A stretch of DNA of 64,000 nucleotides from Coffea arabica. Lineage: Eukaryota > Streptophyta > Magnoliopsida > Gentianales > Rubiaceae. Each line of letters opens with the position of its first letter. The first letter of the stretch is position 1. Made by a program: the position numbers and the translations under genes. Below are positions 1 to 11,385 of this stretch, piece after piece. The notes below the pieces were generated by a model. The model was not told the origin of the DNA and did not search any database. It was given only the letters and a program-made list of their open reading frames with translations. The stretch spans positions 23,437,557 to 23,501,556 of the forward strand of contig NC_092320.1 in assembly GCF_036785885.1 (NCBI RefSeq), in the 5' to 3' direction.

Positions 1-245
1 TGACGTTCCTCAATCTATCAATTAGGCAGCAATCTAAGATTATGAGGAGCAGCAAAACTAAAGAAGCAAGCAAGAAATTAAAAACTTCAGAAATGAAAAG
101 GAAGCAGAAACTTGAAGGTCCAATCTAGTGTAAAATTGGAAAAATGATAGGGAAATAAATCAAAAAAATGCACAACCTGAAAAGTTAAAAATTTTTTCTC
201 CTTTCAGTGGATATTCCTTCCATTTTTTCAAACTGTTTTCACATT
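1..245. repeat. Outlying copy of a diverged ~200-bp tandem repeat
   Basis: This stretch resembles three adjoining units at 2385-3010. The shared order is an A-rich tract with 'agcaaaactaaag' and 'gaaattaaaa', then 'aaacttgaaggtcca', then 'taaaattggaaaaatg', then 'cacaacctgaaaagttaaa', then a pyrimidine-rich block ending in 'cttccattttt'. Read on the minus strand, the core ends in CAG followed by GTTGTG, which looks like an exon end with a splice donor. No frame stays open in all copies, so a coding exon is not supported. The unit probably continues to the left of the window. Confidence 0.45.
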
Positions 246-2384
246 TGAATACTATAACGTTGAGATACCAAGTACCATATATTACATACATTGAAAAAAT
301 GACTTCACCAATAATGACTAACCATAGAAAAAAGGGCTTTAAAAATCTCATTTCGCAAATTCACATACGAAGTAAAATCTCAAGTAAGATATTGTCAATA
401 ATATTAAAAAAAACCCATAAAAGTATAAACAAACAATTATTAGATCAAACTTGGCTGTTTTGTCTTACAATTACTATGGGCAGAATAGACTGCTATTGTA
501 GGCAATGAACCACATAGTTCAATCGTCAACTCTGCTTTACCCAACTTGCTCACAAACACTTCTAGAACAAAGCCATGTAATTAAATGATAATGCTCAAAA
601 TGTAAAAACATTTGCTAAAAAATTGATCTTCTAGTTTTTGAAACATTAATGAGGTGTTATCAAGATTAAAATGCAAAGAAAAAAAGTAAGTTTGTAAAAT
701 CTACCCATTAAATTGGCGAAATAAATTGTGTAACCTAACCATGTTATGATAATAACCAAAGTAATAGGCTTTGACGAGCTAAGAGAGCCAGGAAGAAAAA
801 AAAAAGAAGAACAGGCCAGAAAAGAAATTGCCCCAGTCCAACTCATCATTCAAGAGTAGAAAGGCACAGAAAATTAAAAGGCACAACTATTCAATATGTT
901 ATTTTTAACTTTCACAAGCAAATGTACATGTATCAACCCCTTGGGAGTTTCTATTCTAGCTTCGTAACCTTCAATTGTTGAGGAAAGCAATCTATCAAAT
1001 AAACAAAAGAACACAATTAGGTGATAATCTAAAGCCTATCAGCATATACATTTAAGAATCTAGGGAAGGGAAAAATTTCTCTTATTCATCAGGGGGAAAA
1101 ACCCCCCAAAGAATACAAAATCAGTCTGTTTAGCACCATGTATGCATTATTTTCAATGAATGTCGCACTGGTAGTTATTAAGTGGTGTTTTTTTTTTTGT
1201 TTTTTGCATTGATAGTAAGAAATTACACATGAGCCACTATAAATGAATCATTCTTTTCTGTAGGACCAATAATTACAATAAGAGAGCAAACTACGAACCA
1301 AAAGGTAAATACATCAATACATTGAAACTGCATATAAGCAAGCTAACAAATGAATTTCAAATCAAATATTAAATAATCTGCAATAAATGAAAATTTCTTA
1401 CTAAAAAATTCAGAGACTACAAAAGTACAAGGATCTCATGGTAAAAGAAACATTAAGTAAACAACAGTACATTAAAAGACTAAACATACCTAATTAAGTA
1501 GAAAAAGGCTAAACATAGAACAAACTTAAGTAGCCTTAAAGCTAGTGAGAATAATATAAGCAGCTTCCCTCCTATCACTACCAGCAATCAGCTTAACACA
1601 AAGTACCTATTAAAAACACCAGATCAGTTTTGGATACTCAAAAAAACCCAAAAAGAAAAAAGAAAAAAAACATTGCAATCATGGGCTCTGAACCAAGTAT
1701 AATCCCTGCATACATAAAAATCTTTCCTTCTTGTACAGGATGATGGCACATAAACATTAAGAAACAATATGATTTTCCATTGAATGCCTTCTGCACAGAA
1801 TGTTTGAGATAAATCTAGAACCCATACAACACTTTGAACAAAAGGTGAGATGGCCAAATAAAATAATCACAGTTAAGAGTATGGCCAAATATACACACTT
1901 TTGGCAATCACTTTTTCCTCATTGTGTATCAGAATTTCTTGCACTGCACAAATGTAATTTGAGAGCAAGGACTTTTTGGAATTTGATACACTAGACATGT
2001 TAAGCTCAACCAAAAACTCAATACTGTACTGAAGCAAATTACAGCATAAAAACTTTTGGTTCCGTTGCAAAACTCAGACACCCATAAGACATTTTAGCAA
2101 TAAGTGTTAACCACACTTGTAAATGCAACTGCACCACTCTATGCATACTCTAAATACAAAGTCACAACTACTGCAATGGAAAAGTAATGACAAAGACATC
2201 TATTCCAAGCACAATTCAAACAGGATCTCCCAGTTGCATGTATAACTTGGATGCATAACCATCCGTGTTAAGAAGGCAATAGTAAAGATAAAAGGCAAAA
2301 CTAAGAAATAATACCTATAGCTACTTTGTGAAACCAATGAATAGAATATAACTTGAAATCTGAATTTCAGGTGAGCTGCAAAGA
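246..2384. other. AT-rich stretch with no recognisable gene
   Basis: The sequence is A-rich on the plus strand with many short homopolymers, such as T tracts near 1190-1205. The longest open frames are under 90 codons, lack family motifs and are low in complexity. It could be intron sequence of a minus-strand gene whose leader may lie near 3765, but I see no exon I can defend. Confidence 0.4.
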
Positions 2385-3010
2385 TAATTGGGGAAAAAAA
2401 AGATCACAACCTAAAAAGTTAAATCTATCTCTTCTTGTGGATATTTCTTGCGTTTTTCCTCAATCTACTAAATAGAAATCAAAATATGACATAAATGGAA
2501 AATAAGACTATTAGCAGTAGCAAAACTAAATAACTAAACAAGAAATTAAAACATATAATCTTCAATGGAAAAGCCAAAAAAGAAAAGAAAAAAGAAGGAA
2601 CCGGAAACTTGAAGATCCAGTTTAGCGTAAAATTAGAAAAATGCTTGGAAAATAAACTACAGAAAAATTCGAACCTTGAAAACTTAAATCTTTTTTTCTT
2701 CTTCCCGTCGACTTTTCTTCCATTTTTCCCTCAATTTATTAAAAGAAAAATGAGATTCCTATCTGTCCAATAGACAGCAGAAATGAGATTGTTAACAGCA
2801 ACAAAACTAAAGTACTAAGCAAGAGATCTGAAATCAAAAACTTTTCTTACAAAAAAAACGGAAACAAAAATTTGAAGGCTAGAGTAAAATTGGAAAAAGA
2901 CTGAAAAATAAATTAAAGAAAATCGCACAACCTGGAAGTTGATTCTTTTTCTCCTTCTCGTGGACTTTCAATCCATTGTCCGCAATCTATGAGAAGCAAA
3001 ATGCGATTGT
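2385..3010. repeat. Cluster of three diverged ~200-270-bp tandem units
   Basis: Three successive units begin near 2385, 2640 and 2880. Each carries the same order of blocks as the copy at 1-245: 'acaacct' or 'gaacctt', then a T/C-rich block with 'ttcttc', then a line like 'ctcaatctac', then 'agcaaaactaa'. The units are perhaps 65-75 percent alike by eye, so the array is old. Each unit holds a minus-strand exon-like core of about 55-60 bases followed by GT, but the frames disagree between units. This suggests repeated non-coding or UTR exons, or simply a decayed satellite. Confidence 0.5.
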
Positions 3011-3379
3011 GAGTAACTGCAAATTCAAGAAAACAAAGAAAGAAACAAAAACTAAACAAAAAAAATCAAAGTGCCATATTTGTTTTAAATTTTTGTTGAT
3101 TAACAAAGAAGAAAGAAAACATGTAGATGAGTGATAGTCGAAAGTCAGAAGAAAATAAAAAATAGCAGATCTCTGGGTTTATAAATACGCTCGACTTTCG
3201 CTGCTTTTGGATGAAGATTTTACTACGGCTTTGTTTGTTTGCTCAAAGAAGGAGATGGAAGAATAGTATTTCAGACCTCTGGGTTATTAATCGAAAGATT
3301 AACAAATCTTAGCAGGAAAAATATCTTTCTTTTGTAAATAAAGGAAACTGTAAAACTTTAGGGAAATATTGGAGCTTAC

Positions 3380-3435
3380 CAATTAAGATGATTTCTGTGT
3401 CTCATGCATTTAGTAGCTTCATATCCAGACCAATT
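3380..3435 (-). other. Exon-like segment (minus strand)
   Basis: Read on the minus strand, 56 bases are bounded by TTAG upstream and GTAAGC downstream, both good plant splice-site matches. One frame is open throughout, reading roughly NWSGYEATKCMRHRNHLNW. It sits just downstream of the CT-rich stretch and the TATA-like motif on the same strand, which would fit the second exon of a minus-strand gene. No family is recognised and the next exon is not identified, so this is tentative. Confidence 0.2.
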
Positions 3436-3440
3436 CTAAC

Positions 3441-3765
3441 AAGGGAAAAAAATCAGTTAGAATCATACAATTGAAAAAAGGAAAGAGAAGAAAGGGAAAA
3501 GGGGGGAGGGGGGAAACGGGAAGGAAAACATAGAAAAAAGGACCAAATAAAAAACAACAAAAAAGAAGAAAGGAACAAAGAAATGAAAAGAAAAATGGAA
3601 GGGGAGAGGAGAGGAGCTTTGGAGAACAACGAAGCGGCGGAGATGAATGAGGGGAAAGAAAACAAGGGAAGCCCTAAAACAAATTTTTTTGTCACGTGAG
3701 AAGCACATGATGGACGACCACCATCCAGCCAATAAAACTTGGCCACATCAGCACAACAACCACCG
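3441..3765 (-). other. CT-rich possible 5' leader of a minus-strand transcript
   Basis: On the minus strand this interval is dominated by C and T (purine-rich on the plus strand at 3478-3660), as many plant 5' leaders are. A TATA-like motif lies about 30 bases upstream at 3793-3800. Two overlapping open frames exist here, but they translate to Phe/Ser/Leu-rich low-complexity sequence and are best read as by-products of the base bias. Confidence 0.25.
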
Positions 3766-3792
3766 TTCTTAACAAATCCATTCGCGCTTTTA

Positions 3793-3800
3793 CTATATAG
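3793..3800 (-). promoter_or_regulatory. TATA-like box (CTATATAG) for a leftward transcript
   Basis: CTATATAG reads the same on both strands. Its spacing to the CT-rich tract on the left suggests a leftward start near 3765. It lies just outside the left edge of the duplicated HIPP block, which begins near 3804. Only motif and spacing support this. Confidence 0.25.
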
Positions 3801-4626
3801 GTTGATGAAAAGTTACCACGGAAAAAGATTAAGTGAACATCACTTATTTTCTTCAAAGAGACTCATGTTTCACTCTTTTGCAATGATTTGCGTATAATTT
3901 TGGTCTACTACATTTAACCCAAAATTTTGGTCTTACATAAAGTTCAAATATTGGGTAAACATATACGATAATGTATTGTCATTGACTTTTTCACGTAACC
4001 CTCTTATCATTTCAATATCTATTCGAATGCTCTCGTGCCTTGGATTAGAGTGTCAAAATAATAGCTATAGTTTTCCTAACAAGTTAAGGCATAACAAGCT
4101 ATATGAGAAATTGTAGTTGTCAAATTACTAATAAGCCTACCATTTCTTTCCTCCATAATATGTAAAAAGCTCCCAGTAAAGTTTCATATTTTTGCTAAAT
4201 CCAATAAGGATCATCATGACACGAACTCTTACCAGGTTGGACGGTGATTTGGAAAGAGAAAAAGATCAACCCATTTCAGGACTTTCCAACCCCTTTAGGC
4301 CAAATCTACTCTAAAGTCACTATCTATGCAAAAGAAAGGGTTTGAGGACAAAATTGGTTAAATTTTTGCAACTGTTAGCCATGGCCTTGGGATCCATGCC
4401 TTCACAAATTGGTTAAATTATGTGTAAGTTTTGAGTCTATATATGAAAGCAGAAAACCTCAAAGGGCTAAAACATTTAACTATATGACAAGTGCAATTTC
4501 CTTGCAAACATACAGATCCAAGTCTTAGGAGTTATTACTATCGCGAGACTAGTCCCTTTATTTTAATCATTTCAATGACTTGATACAGTACATCAATTTA
4601 AATATGAACTTGTAAGCCACATTCAG

Positions 4627-4632
<6 letters not shown>

Positions 4633-4660
<28 letters not shown>
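4633..4660. repeat. (TG)14 microsatellite
   Basis: Fourteen uninterrupted TG dinucleotides. The corresponding part of D2 (around 25320) lacks it, so it is copy-specific. Confidence 0.95.
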
Positions 4661-4663
<3 letters not shown>

Positions 4664-6052
4664 TAGGATCAAGAACTACAATATTTCTTTGGCTAAATCT
4701 CCATTGCGAATTTGAATTAGTACTCTTGCAACAATCTCCTCCTACAACAAGGAATTGAAGTAAAAGATAGAATCATGACTTGAAATTATCAAATGCTATA
4801 CAAATGCTATAAATCTCTTTTTGTTGAAAAGGTAAATTTGCTCATTGTATAGAGAGAAAAAGATGAGTAGAAAGAATATTAAAAATGAATATAGAGTTGA
4901 ACATCCCAAATGCACTCCTTATAAACTAACATTTGCTATCTTCACTTCTTCTTCTGAGAGACCTGAAGTTTGGCTAGATTCCATTGATGATTGATTTATA
5001 GGTTCATGTGAACTTTTCTTGTCCATCTCAAAAGATTAAGTTGTAAGAAGAAAGTCTACAAGTTTAAGAGATGGTTTCTAAGTTTTTGAGGAATGAGGGA
5101 TGCTGATGAGAGTTGGTGAAATCTTTGCTATACATATATACATCACAGGATCGACCTTAGGTAACACATCATAGCTGATGCGACAGCTGAATTTGTCAAC
5201 AACCTCTTTCTTCCTTAGTTGCATTATCGTCCTTAGTCGTGGTGTGCACCGCATGCATACTTCCTTGTTGTTCAAGAACTTCTTTAAGATAAAGAATGAG
5301 GAACTCCTATCCTAGAAGTAGTGCTGTTAATCGAGCTGAGTCGAGCCGAGTATCTAAACGCCGAGCTCAACTCGAGACGAATTCGAGCCAGGCTCGAGCT
5401 CGCTCGATCGCGCGGACGAGCCATGATATGCACACGAACTCGACTCGAAAAATGAAAATGTGGCTCGAACTCGAGCTCGAGCTTAACTCGTTTATCACAA
5501 ACGAGCCATGCTCGGATGAGCTCGAGCTCGAGCTCGAAATATCTGTCCGAGCTCGAGGCTCGATTTTGAAATATTTGTCAAGCAATCAGTTATCATGAAG
5601 TCCTGCTCCAGCATAGTTCCATTGAATAGATCCAAAAATTTGTCCAAAGTTAGGCTATCCAAAATCAACAAAAATTACTAGGATTGGCAACCAATGCCAT
5701 TCTCATTCAAGAATACATAAACTCTAACCACATTTTATCCGAGACAACATATAAGACCATAACATCCATACAACACAAACTCTAGGAATAAAAGTCAACA
5801 AATACACAAACTACAGCCTAATTCCATACGAGACAACATCCATAAAAGCCAATATATCATAACAGGTTTTGTCCAGCCAAATAAACACACAAACTACAGC
5901 CAAACACTGCTACATAGCTAAAAATTGTCCAACTTCAGAAATCACAAGAAAAAGTACAGCAACCCCTTCAGAAATCACAAGAAAAAGTATATTTCACAAG
6001 TCTAGCTTTACAAATCACAAGAAACAGCATCACATATTCTAGAAAACAGCCT

Positions 6053-6355
6053 TCAAATGTCCGGAAGATCAATTTCTTCAATTGTAGATGATTCGGGAAC
6101 ATCGAGTGGTTCCTACAAAATGAAAACAGGAAAGTTACAACTCCTAACAAGACAAAATGAGCTGCCAAAATAAACAACTAGTAGAAGATATATTTTACTT
6201 ACAAGGGAAAATATACTTGAGTCAAGTCCATAAGGAACATATGCAGGAATATATGCAATCAAGTCCATATAATATTTAATAACTATTTTCAGCTTGCTTT
6301 TCGCCATTTCTACAAATGCATTTATCCAAATTAGCAATAAAACCTGAAGTACCAT
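6053..6355 (-). pseudogene. Exon-like gene fragment carried inside the hAT element
   Basis: On the minus strand a segment ending at 6203 (reading ...YYMDLIAYIPAYVPYGL...) runs into GTAAGT, a consensus donor. About 90 bases further on, after TTTTGTAG, a 60-base exon at 6112-6053 reads EPLDVPESSTIEEIDLPDI and then stops. Together they look like the last two exons of a real gene. I do not recognise the family. They could be captured host exons (a Pack-hAT) or the tail of an ancestral transposase. No BED or hAT dimerisation motif is seen. Confidence 0.35.
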
Positions 6356-7399
6356 TTATGCAATGAATAACAAACAATTTCAACAGAAAAAAAATCTTCT
6401 TAAGCACTAAAAGTATTTATTTTCGAGGATCACTAAAAGTATTTCTAGAGTATTTGGTGACTAATTTTTGGTAACATAAATACTCTAGGTTTGATAATTT
6501 AAAAGCACTTTTTATTAGAAGTATTTGTATTAGAAGAGTTTCTTTATAACACAGCAACTCCAAGCGGGATTTAAATTAACAGGAGTTCTTGCATTATCAT
6601 TCTGCTACAACTGCTAAAAAGAGTGCACTGATCCTTCCAAGTATGCTTAATTTTGACCCAATATTTGTCAGCTCAATAGAACTAAGCTAGTCATGAACTC
6701 GTGCCATCCATAACTAGTAGTATTTTTTGACCAGGCTTTTGAACCATTTTTCACTATTTTTTTAAAAAATATTTCAATGTCATCCTAATTATGTAATATT
6801 AAAATAATTAAAAAATATTATATCATTGACCCAGTTGAACATGAACAGAAAGCTTATTGATTCAAGTTTTATCCCGAGTTTGAAAACTGTGGATTATAGA
6901 TTGGGTGCAGTTGTCTCCATAATTAAAAAAAAAGGATCTATTTCTAGGAATCTGGTAATGTTGCTCAAAACTCAAAAGCATCTCTTCCTTCTTTCTCTCA
7001 CAGGGACGCAAAAAAAAAGAGCTTCTCATTGCGACATACATATCCAGCCAAAGCAACTTTCTCAACAATTTACACTTCAGGTAAAGTGTACTAAACTTCA
7101 GGTGTAAGTATATTTTGGCCTAATTTTATCTTGGTAATAGCACGTTACCTTAAATTCAGTGTTGCCAACAATATAGTATTTAAAAAATTGAATAAGCTTA
7201 TAATCTGGTTATGATCTATGAAGTGATTTATGTGATTTATTCAATTAAGTACATGTTGGCTACACGCCATTTATGCAGTTTATTACAGTACATGTTGGGA
7301 TAATTTACCTATGAAAAGAGACAACACTTACCAAAAATCAATGATGGATTAGTGAAACCAGTCAAATTGGACTGGTTTTGGCCGTGGCAGTGGACCGGT

Positions 7400-7830
7400 T
7401 GTTAATGGAAGAAAATAGAGGTGCTGGCTGTGGGTTGCGGCTGTGGGCTGCGGTGGAGAGGCAGAGGTTGCTGTGGGTTGCAGTGGAGAGCTGCGGTGGA
7501 GAGGCAGAGATTGCTGTGGGCTGTGGCGGAGAGGGAGGTTGTTGGTTGTGGGGTGCGGCAGAGAGGAAGGTCGCTGGCTGTGGGGTGCGGCGGAGAGGAA
7601 AGGGTGCGGTTGTGGGTTACGAGGGAGAGAGAGGTTGCTGGCAGTGGCTGTGGAGTGCGGTGGAGAGGAAGGGGTGCGACTGTGGGTTGTGGGGGAGAGG
7701 GAGGTTGCTTGCAGTGGCTGTGGAGTGCAGCGGAGAGTGGGGTGCGGCGGAGAGGAAGGGGTGTGGCTGTGGGTTGTGGGGGAGAGTGCGGCTGTGGGTT
7801 GGGACTTGGGAGGTTGCTGAAATGAAACGA
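7400..7830. repeat. G-rich degenerate minisatellite inside the hAT element
   Basis: The plus strand repeats variants of 'gtgcggcggagaggaag' and 'ggttgctggctgtggg' for over 400 bases, with very few C residues outside the repeated GCGG and GGCTGTGG words. All six frames stay open for long distances only because of the repeat. The long minus-strand frames (Ser/Pro/His/Thr-rich) and plus-strand frames (Gly/Cys/Arg-rich) have no domain and are not counted as genes. Its GC content is far above the surrounding sequence. Confidence 0.85.
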
Positions 7831-8447
7831 TGCAATATCGAACCCTAGTCCAAATTTCTTCTCTTTGACTGCTAAAATGACAAAAATGCCCTTCTTTGTC
7901 GAGTTCAATCAAGCTACTCGATAAAGAAGGGAATTCGAGCTTACTCGACTCGATAACTAAATGAGTATTTTTTTAAGCTCGAGCTCAACTCGTTTATTGA
8001 AATTAACGAGCCGAGCTCGAGCCTTATCGAGCCGAGCCTTAACGAGTTTTCGAGCTACTCGTTTGGCTTAACAGCTCTACCTAGAAGTTGTCATTCTATA
8101 ATAGCAAGGCAACTCGAAAATTAATTAGGATTAGTACTAGTTTTAGCAATATTTCTAATTGTTCATTTATAAATTTAATGTATTTGTGCCAATAAATTAT
8201 AGTGAGTGCAGAATGGGAAAAAAAATTAGAAAAAATGCAACGTTGCCTCGCAGAATAGATTCGTGGTTGGATCCTCTCCCATCAGGATTGAACCGCTCCC
8301 GTGCATCCAAGTGAAAGCACTACAGCCTTGTTCCGTGCCTTGAATCTGTGAACCGCAATAATGAATCCACATACATTAGTGGCCAGATGTGACTTTTGTT
8401 CCTTTTAGAGTTTTTGTGTGTTTTATTTCCAATTTTAATTTAACTTA

Positions 8448-9085
8448 GAGAAAATGACCTGTTTCATCCCTCACATTTCGTAAAAATATTCTTTTCGTCC
8501 CTCATATTTAAAACGAAGCAAATTGGTCCTTCACATTTAAAAACCGAAACTTTTATATCCTAGAAATAAACTCTCAGTTGTGAATCAAACCATCTAACAA
8601 CCCGGTTACAAATTTTAGGGGTAGAATTGGTGGATCACTCGCAAAACATATTTCCAACAAATAAATTAAAACAATTAAAAAATCTTAATTAAAACCCATT
8701 TGCTTCTTCAAAAGAATGAAATAGTGCTAAAGCTTTCAAGCACTAAACCCTTAGACAAATTCCTCAGTTTTGTTGCACTAAGGGTTTAGTGCTTGAGAGC
8801 TTTAGCACAATTTCGTTCTTTTGAAGAAACAAATGGGTTTTAATTAAGATTTTTTAATTGCTTTAACTTATTTGTTAGAAATATGTTTTTGCGAGTGATC
8901 TACCAATTCTACCCCCAAAATTTGTAACCGGGTTATTAGATGGTTTGATTCACAACTGAGAGTTTATTTCTAGTATGTAAAAGCTTCAGTTTTTAAATGT
9001 GAAGAACCAATTTGCTTCGTTTTAAATGTGAGGGACAAAAAGAATATTTTTATGAAATGTGAGGGATGAAACAGGTCATTTTCCC
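8448..9085. mobile_element. Mutator-type foldback MITE (long hairpin), 9-bp TSD
   Basis: The 638-bp element is almost entirely one inverted repeat. Arms of about 305 bases (8448-8754 and 8780-9085) pair with only scattered mismatches around a ~25-base loop near 8755-8779. It begins GAGAAAATGACCTGTTTCAT and, on the other strand, GGGAAAATGACCTGTTTCAT. A perfect 9-bp duplication TTTAACTTA lies at 8439-8447 and 9086-9094. The empty site with a single copy is in D2 near 25966-25975. A 9-bp TSD with GGGAAAATGAC-like ends points to the MULE superfamily. A transcript would fold into a near-perfect duplex. Confidence 0.9.
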
Positions 9086-9348
9086 TTTAACTTATTGCAA
9101 CTTATAAGTAGGCACATATAGGGTTTTTGCATTCATTCCTTAATCAAACTTTGGTTGGTTTGTAGCAGCTGTTGTGATCTTTCTCAGGGTTCTATAACGC
9201 ATCATTTTTTCAACCAAAATTTTTATACAACATCTATTAGCATGACGCTAAATTACTCTACGTATTTGATTACCGACAACTACAGTTTCAAATACATAAT
9301 AATAATCTAAACAAATATGTGTATCTTGATTATATGACAAGTAGAAGG

Positions 9349-9480
9349 AATTAGAACCACTAGAGTTACTGTAGTGGTTAGGGAAAAGCTATTAGAGTAT
9401 TTCCTATGATTAGGTTTAGGGTTCGAATATTGTACTTAGGTAGTTTGGGATAGGGAGAGTATAGGGAGAGGTAGGAGGGG
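9349..9480 (+). mobile_element. SINE-like element (tRNA-derived), D1 sub-unit 1
   Basis: A box A-like stretch (around 'ttactgtagtggttaggg', 9366-9383) is followed about 50 bases later by GGTTCGAAT (9419-9427), close to the tRNA B box. This is the usual internal Pol III promoter layout of plant SINEs. Related copies sit at 11259, 26237 and 28110, but at matching places within the repeated sub-units, so they multiplied with the duplication. I see no clear target duplication, so a tRNA-like promoter by chance cannot be excluded. Confidence 0.4.
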
Positions 9481-11258
9481 AAAAATTAAAAATTAAGAAA
9501 ACCACAAGGGATTAATGACAAAATTGTGAAAAAGTTTTATTGTCCTGGTGACACTAAAAGAATATTTCGAAGAGCAAAATATTCATAGAGTCATATTGAC
9601 GTGTTAATGTATATTGTACTTGCTTCCAGGAGGTATAACAGTTAATTAATTAAATAATCGCGTAATGGCATAATGAGCTTGCTTTATAAAGTAGAGAGTT
9701 ACTTGCAAGATATTGAAGTTATTTATTACAAACAAACAGACATACACACACCTTCTTGCCTCTTTTCAGGAACTTATATTGTATTTTATGAAAATGCTAT
9801 GCTACTTATGGTATATTGCTTATGCCACCCATCTTTGTGGTCTTCCATGGTGGAAATTTCCAATCTCTCTTGAGTTGCCAAAGATTGGATTATCGATAAT
9901 TGCTTTTTTATAATGTTGCTTAAATATTAAAACAGTTTTCATACTCCTTTTAGTTCCTTTTTCATAGATTTTGGAATCAAGAACTACATTATCTTCTTTG
10001 GCGAAATCTCCTTTGCAAATTCGTGTTAGTACTCTGGCAACAATCTCCTGCTTCAACAAAGAAATTGGAGTAAAAGATAGAATCATGATTTGAGCTCATC
10101 AAATGCTATACAATGCCATAAATTTCTTTTCGTTGGAAAGAAAATTTTGCTCATTATGTAGAGAGACAAAGATGAGTAGAAAGAATATAAAAAATGAAGA
10201 TAGGCTTGAACATCCAAAATGCTGTCCTTATATACTAACATTTGCTATCTTCCTTATATACTAACATTTGCTATCTTCACTTCTTCCTCTGAGAGACATG
10301 AAGTTTGGCTAGATTCCATTGATAAATGTTTATAGGTTCAGGCGAACCTTTCTTGTCCATCTCAAAAGATTAAGTTGTAAGAAGAAAGTCTACAAGCTTA
10401 AGAGATGGTTTCTGTGTCTTTGAGAAATAAGGTATGCTAATGGGAGTTGGTGAAATTCTTTGCTGTACATATATGCATTACAAGATCGACCTTCGGTGAC
10501 ATATCATAGCTGATATGGCAATTGAATATGTCAACAACCTCTCTCTTCCTTAATTGCATTATCCTCCTCAGATGTAGCAAGCACCGCATGCATACTTCCT
10601 TGGTCATGTGAAACTACTTGTTCAAGAACTTATTTCAAATACAGAATGAAGAACTCCTATCCCAGAATTTGTCATTCTATAATGGCAAGGCAGCTTGAAA
10701 ATTAATCAGAATTAAATAATTTAGATAATCGTACTAGTTTTAGCAATATTTCTAATTGTTCATTTATTTTTTAATTTATTTCTGTCAATAAATAACAGTG
10801 CGTGCATAATGGAAAAAAATTAGAAAAAACACAACATTGCCTTGTGCATCCGATTGAAAGCACTACTGCCTTGGATCCACGCCTTGAATCTGTGAACCGC
10901 AATAATGAATTCGCATATATTAGTGGCCAGACGTGACTTTTGTTCCTTTTTTAGTTTTAGTGTGTTTTTATTTCTGATTTTAATTTAAATTGTTGTAACT
11001 TATAAACAGCCACATATAGGGCTTTTGTATTCATTCCTTTATCAAATATTAATCAAACTTTGGTTGGTTTCTACTAGCTGCTGTGAGCTTTCTCATGGTT
11101 CCATAACAATTTTTCAACCAAAATTTTTATACAACATCTATTAGCATGATGCTAAATCATTCTATATGTTTAATTACCGACAACTACAATTTTATGTACA
11201 TAATAATCTAGAAAATATATGTACCTTGATAGTATGACAACTGCAAGGAATTAGAACC

Positions 11259-11385
11259 ACTAGAGTTAGTGCAATGGTTAGGGAAAAGCTATTGGAGTCT
11301 TCCTTACTATCAAGTTCGGGGTTCAAATTCGGTACTTGATAGTTTGGGATAGAGAGAGTGTAGGGTGGGATGGGGATCAAACTTA
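11259..11385 (+). mobile_element. SINE-like element, D1 sub-unit 2
   Basis: Diverged copy of the 9349 element. The box A-like part is 'ttagtgcaatggttaggg' and the box B-like part is GGTTCAAATTC near 11320. The body continues with 'gatagtttgggatagagaga', as in the other copies. Confidence 0.4.

Larger units (their letters stand above)
5319..8079. mobile_element. Non-autonomous hAT element, complete, with 8-bp TSD
   Basis: The element is flanked by a perfect 8-bp target duplication, CCTAGAAG, at 5311-5318 and 8080-8087. The undisturbed site, with one CCTAGAAG followed directly by 'ttgtcattctataatagc', is visible in D2 near 25608-25630. The ends are inverted: it starts TAGTGCTGTTAA, and its reverse complement starts TAGAGCTGTTAA (one mismatch in 12). 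Both subterminal regions are packed with GAGCTC/CTCGAG words typical of plant hAT ends. No transposase is encoded. The interior holds minus-strand exon-like pieces (6053-6112 and from 6203) and a G-rich minisatellite (7400-7830). It inserted after the D1/D2 duplication. Confidence 0.9.

Noticed and set aside
3453..3746. 97- and 89-codon minus-strand ORFs, Phe/Ser/Leu-rich
   Set aside because: Both follow from a CT-rich stretch in two frames, which looks more like a leader than a membrane protein.
4620..4670. Repeat array considered as CRISPR-like
   Set aside because: It is a plain TG microsatellite in a plant genome. No spacer-repeat structure exists anywhere in the window.
5296..5598. 100-codon Glu/Leu/Arg-rich ORF at the left end of the hAT element
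   Set aside because: It is made by GAGCTC/CTCGAG subterminal words and runs across the element boundary.
7349..7912. Long Pro/Ser/His-rich ORFs (up to 187 codons) and Gly/Cys-rich ORFs on the other strand
   Set aside because: They arise from the G-rich minisatellite, overlap in several frames and have no domain.
9673..9873. 66-codon ORF repeated almost unchanged at 26552
   Set aside because: The conservation is explained by the recent D1/D2 duplication. The same region before the HIPP copies at 12168 and 19204 is not open, so it is flank, not a gene.
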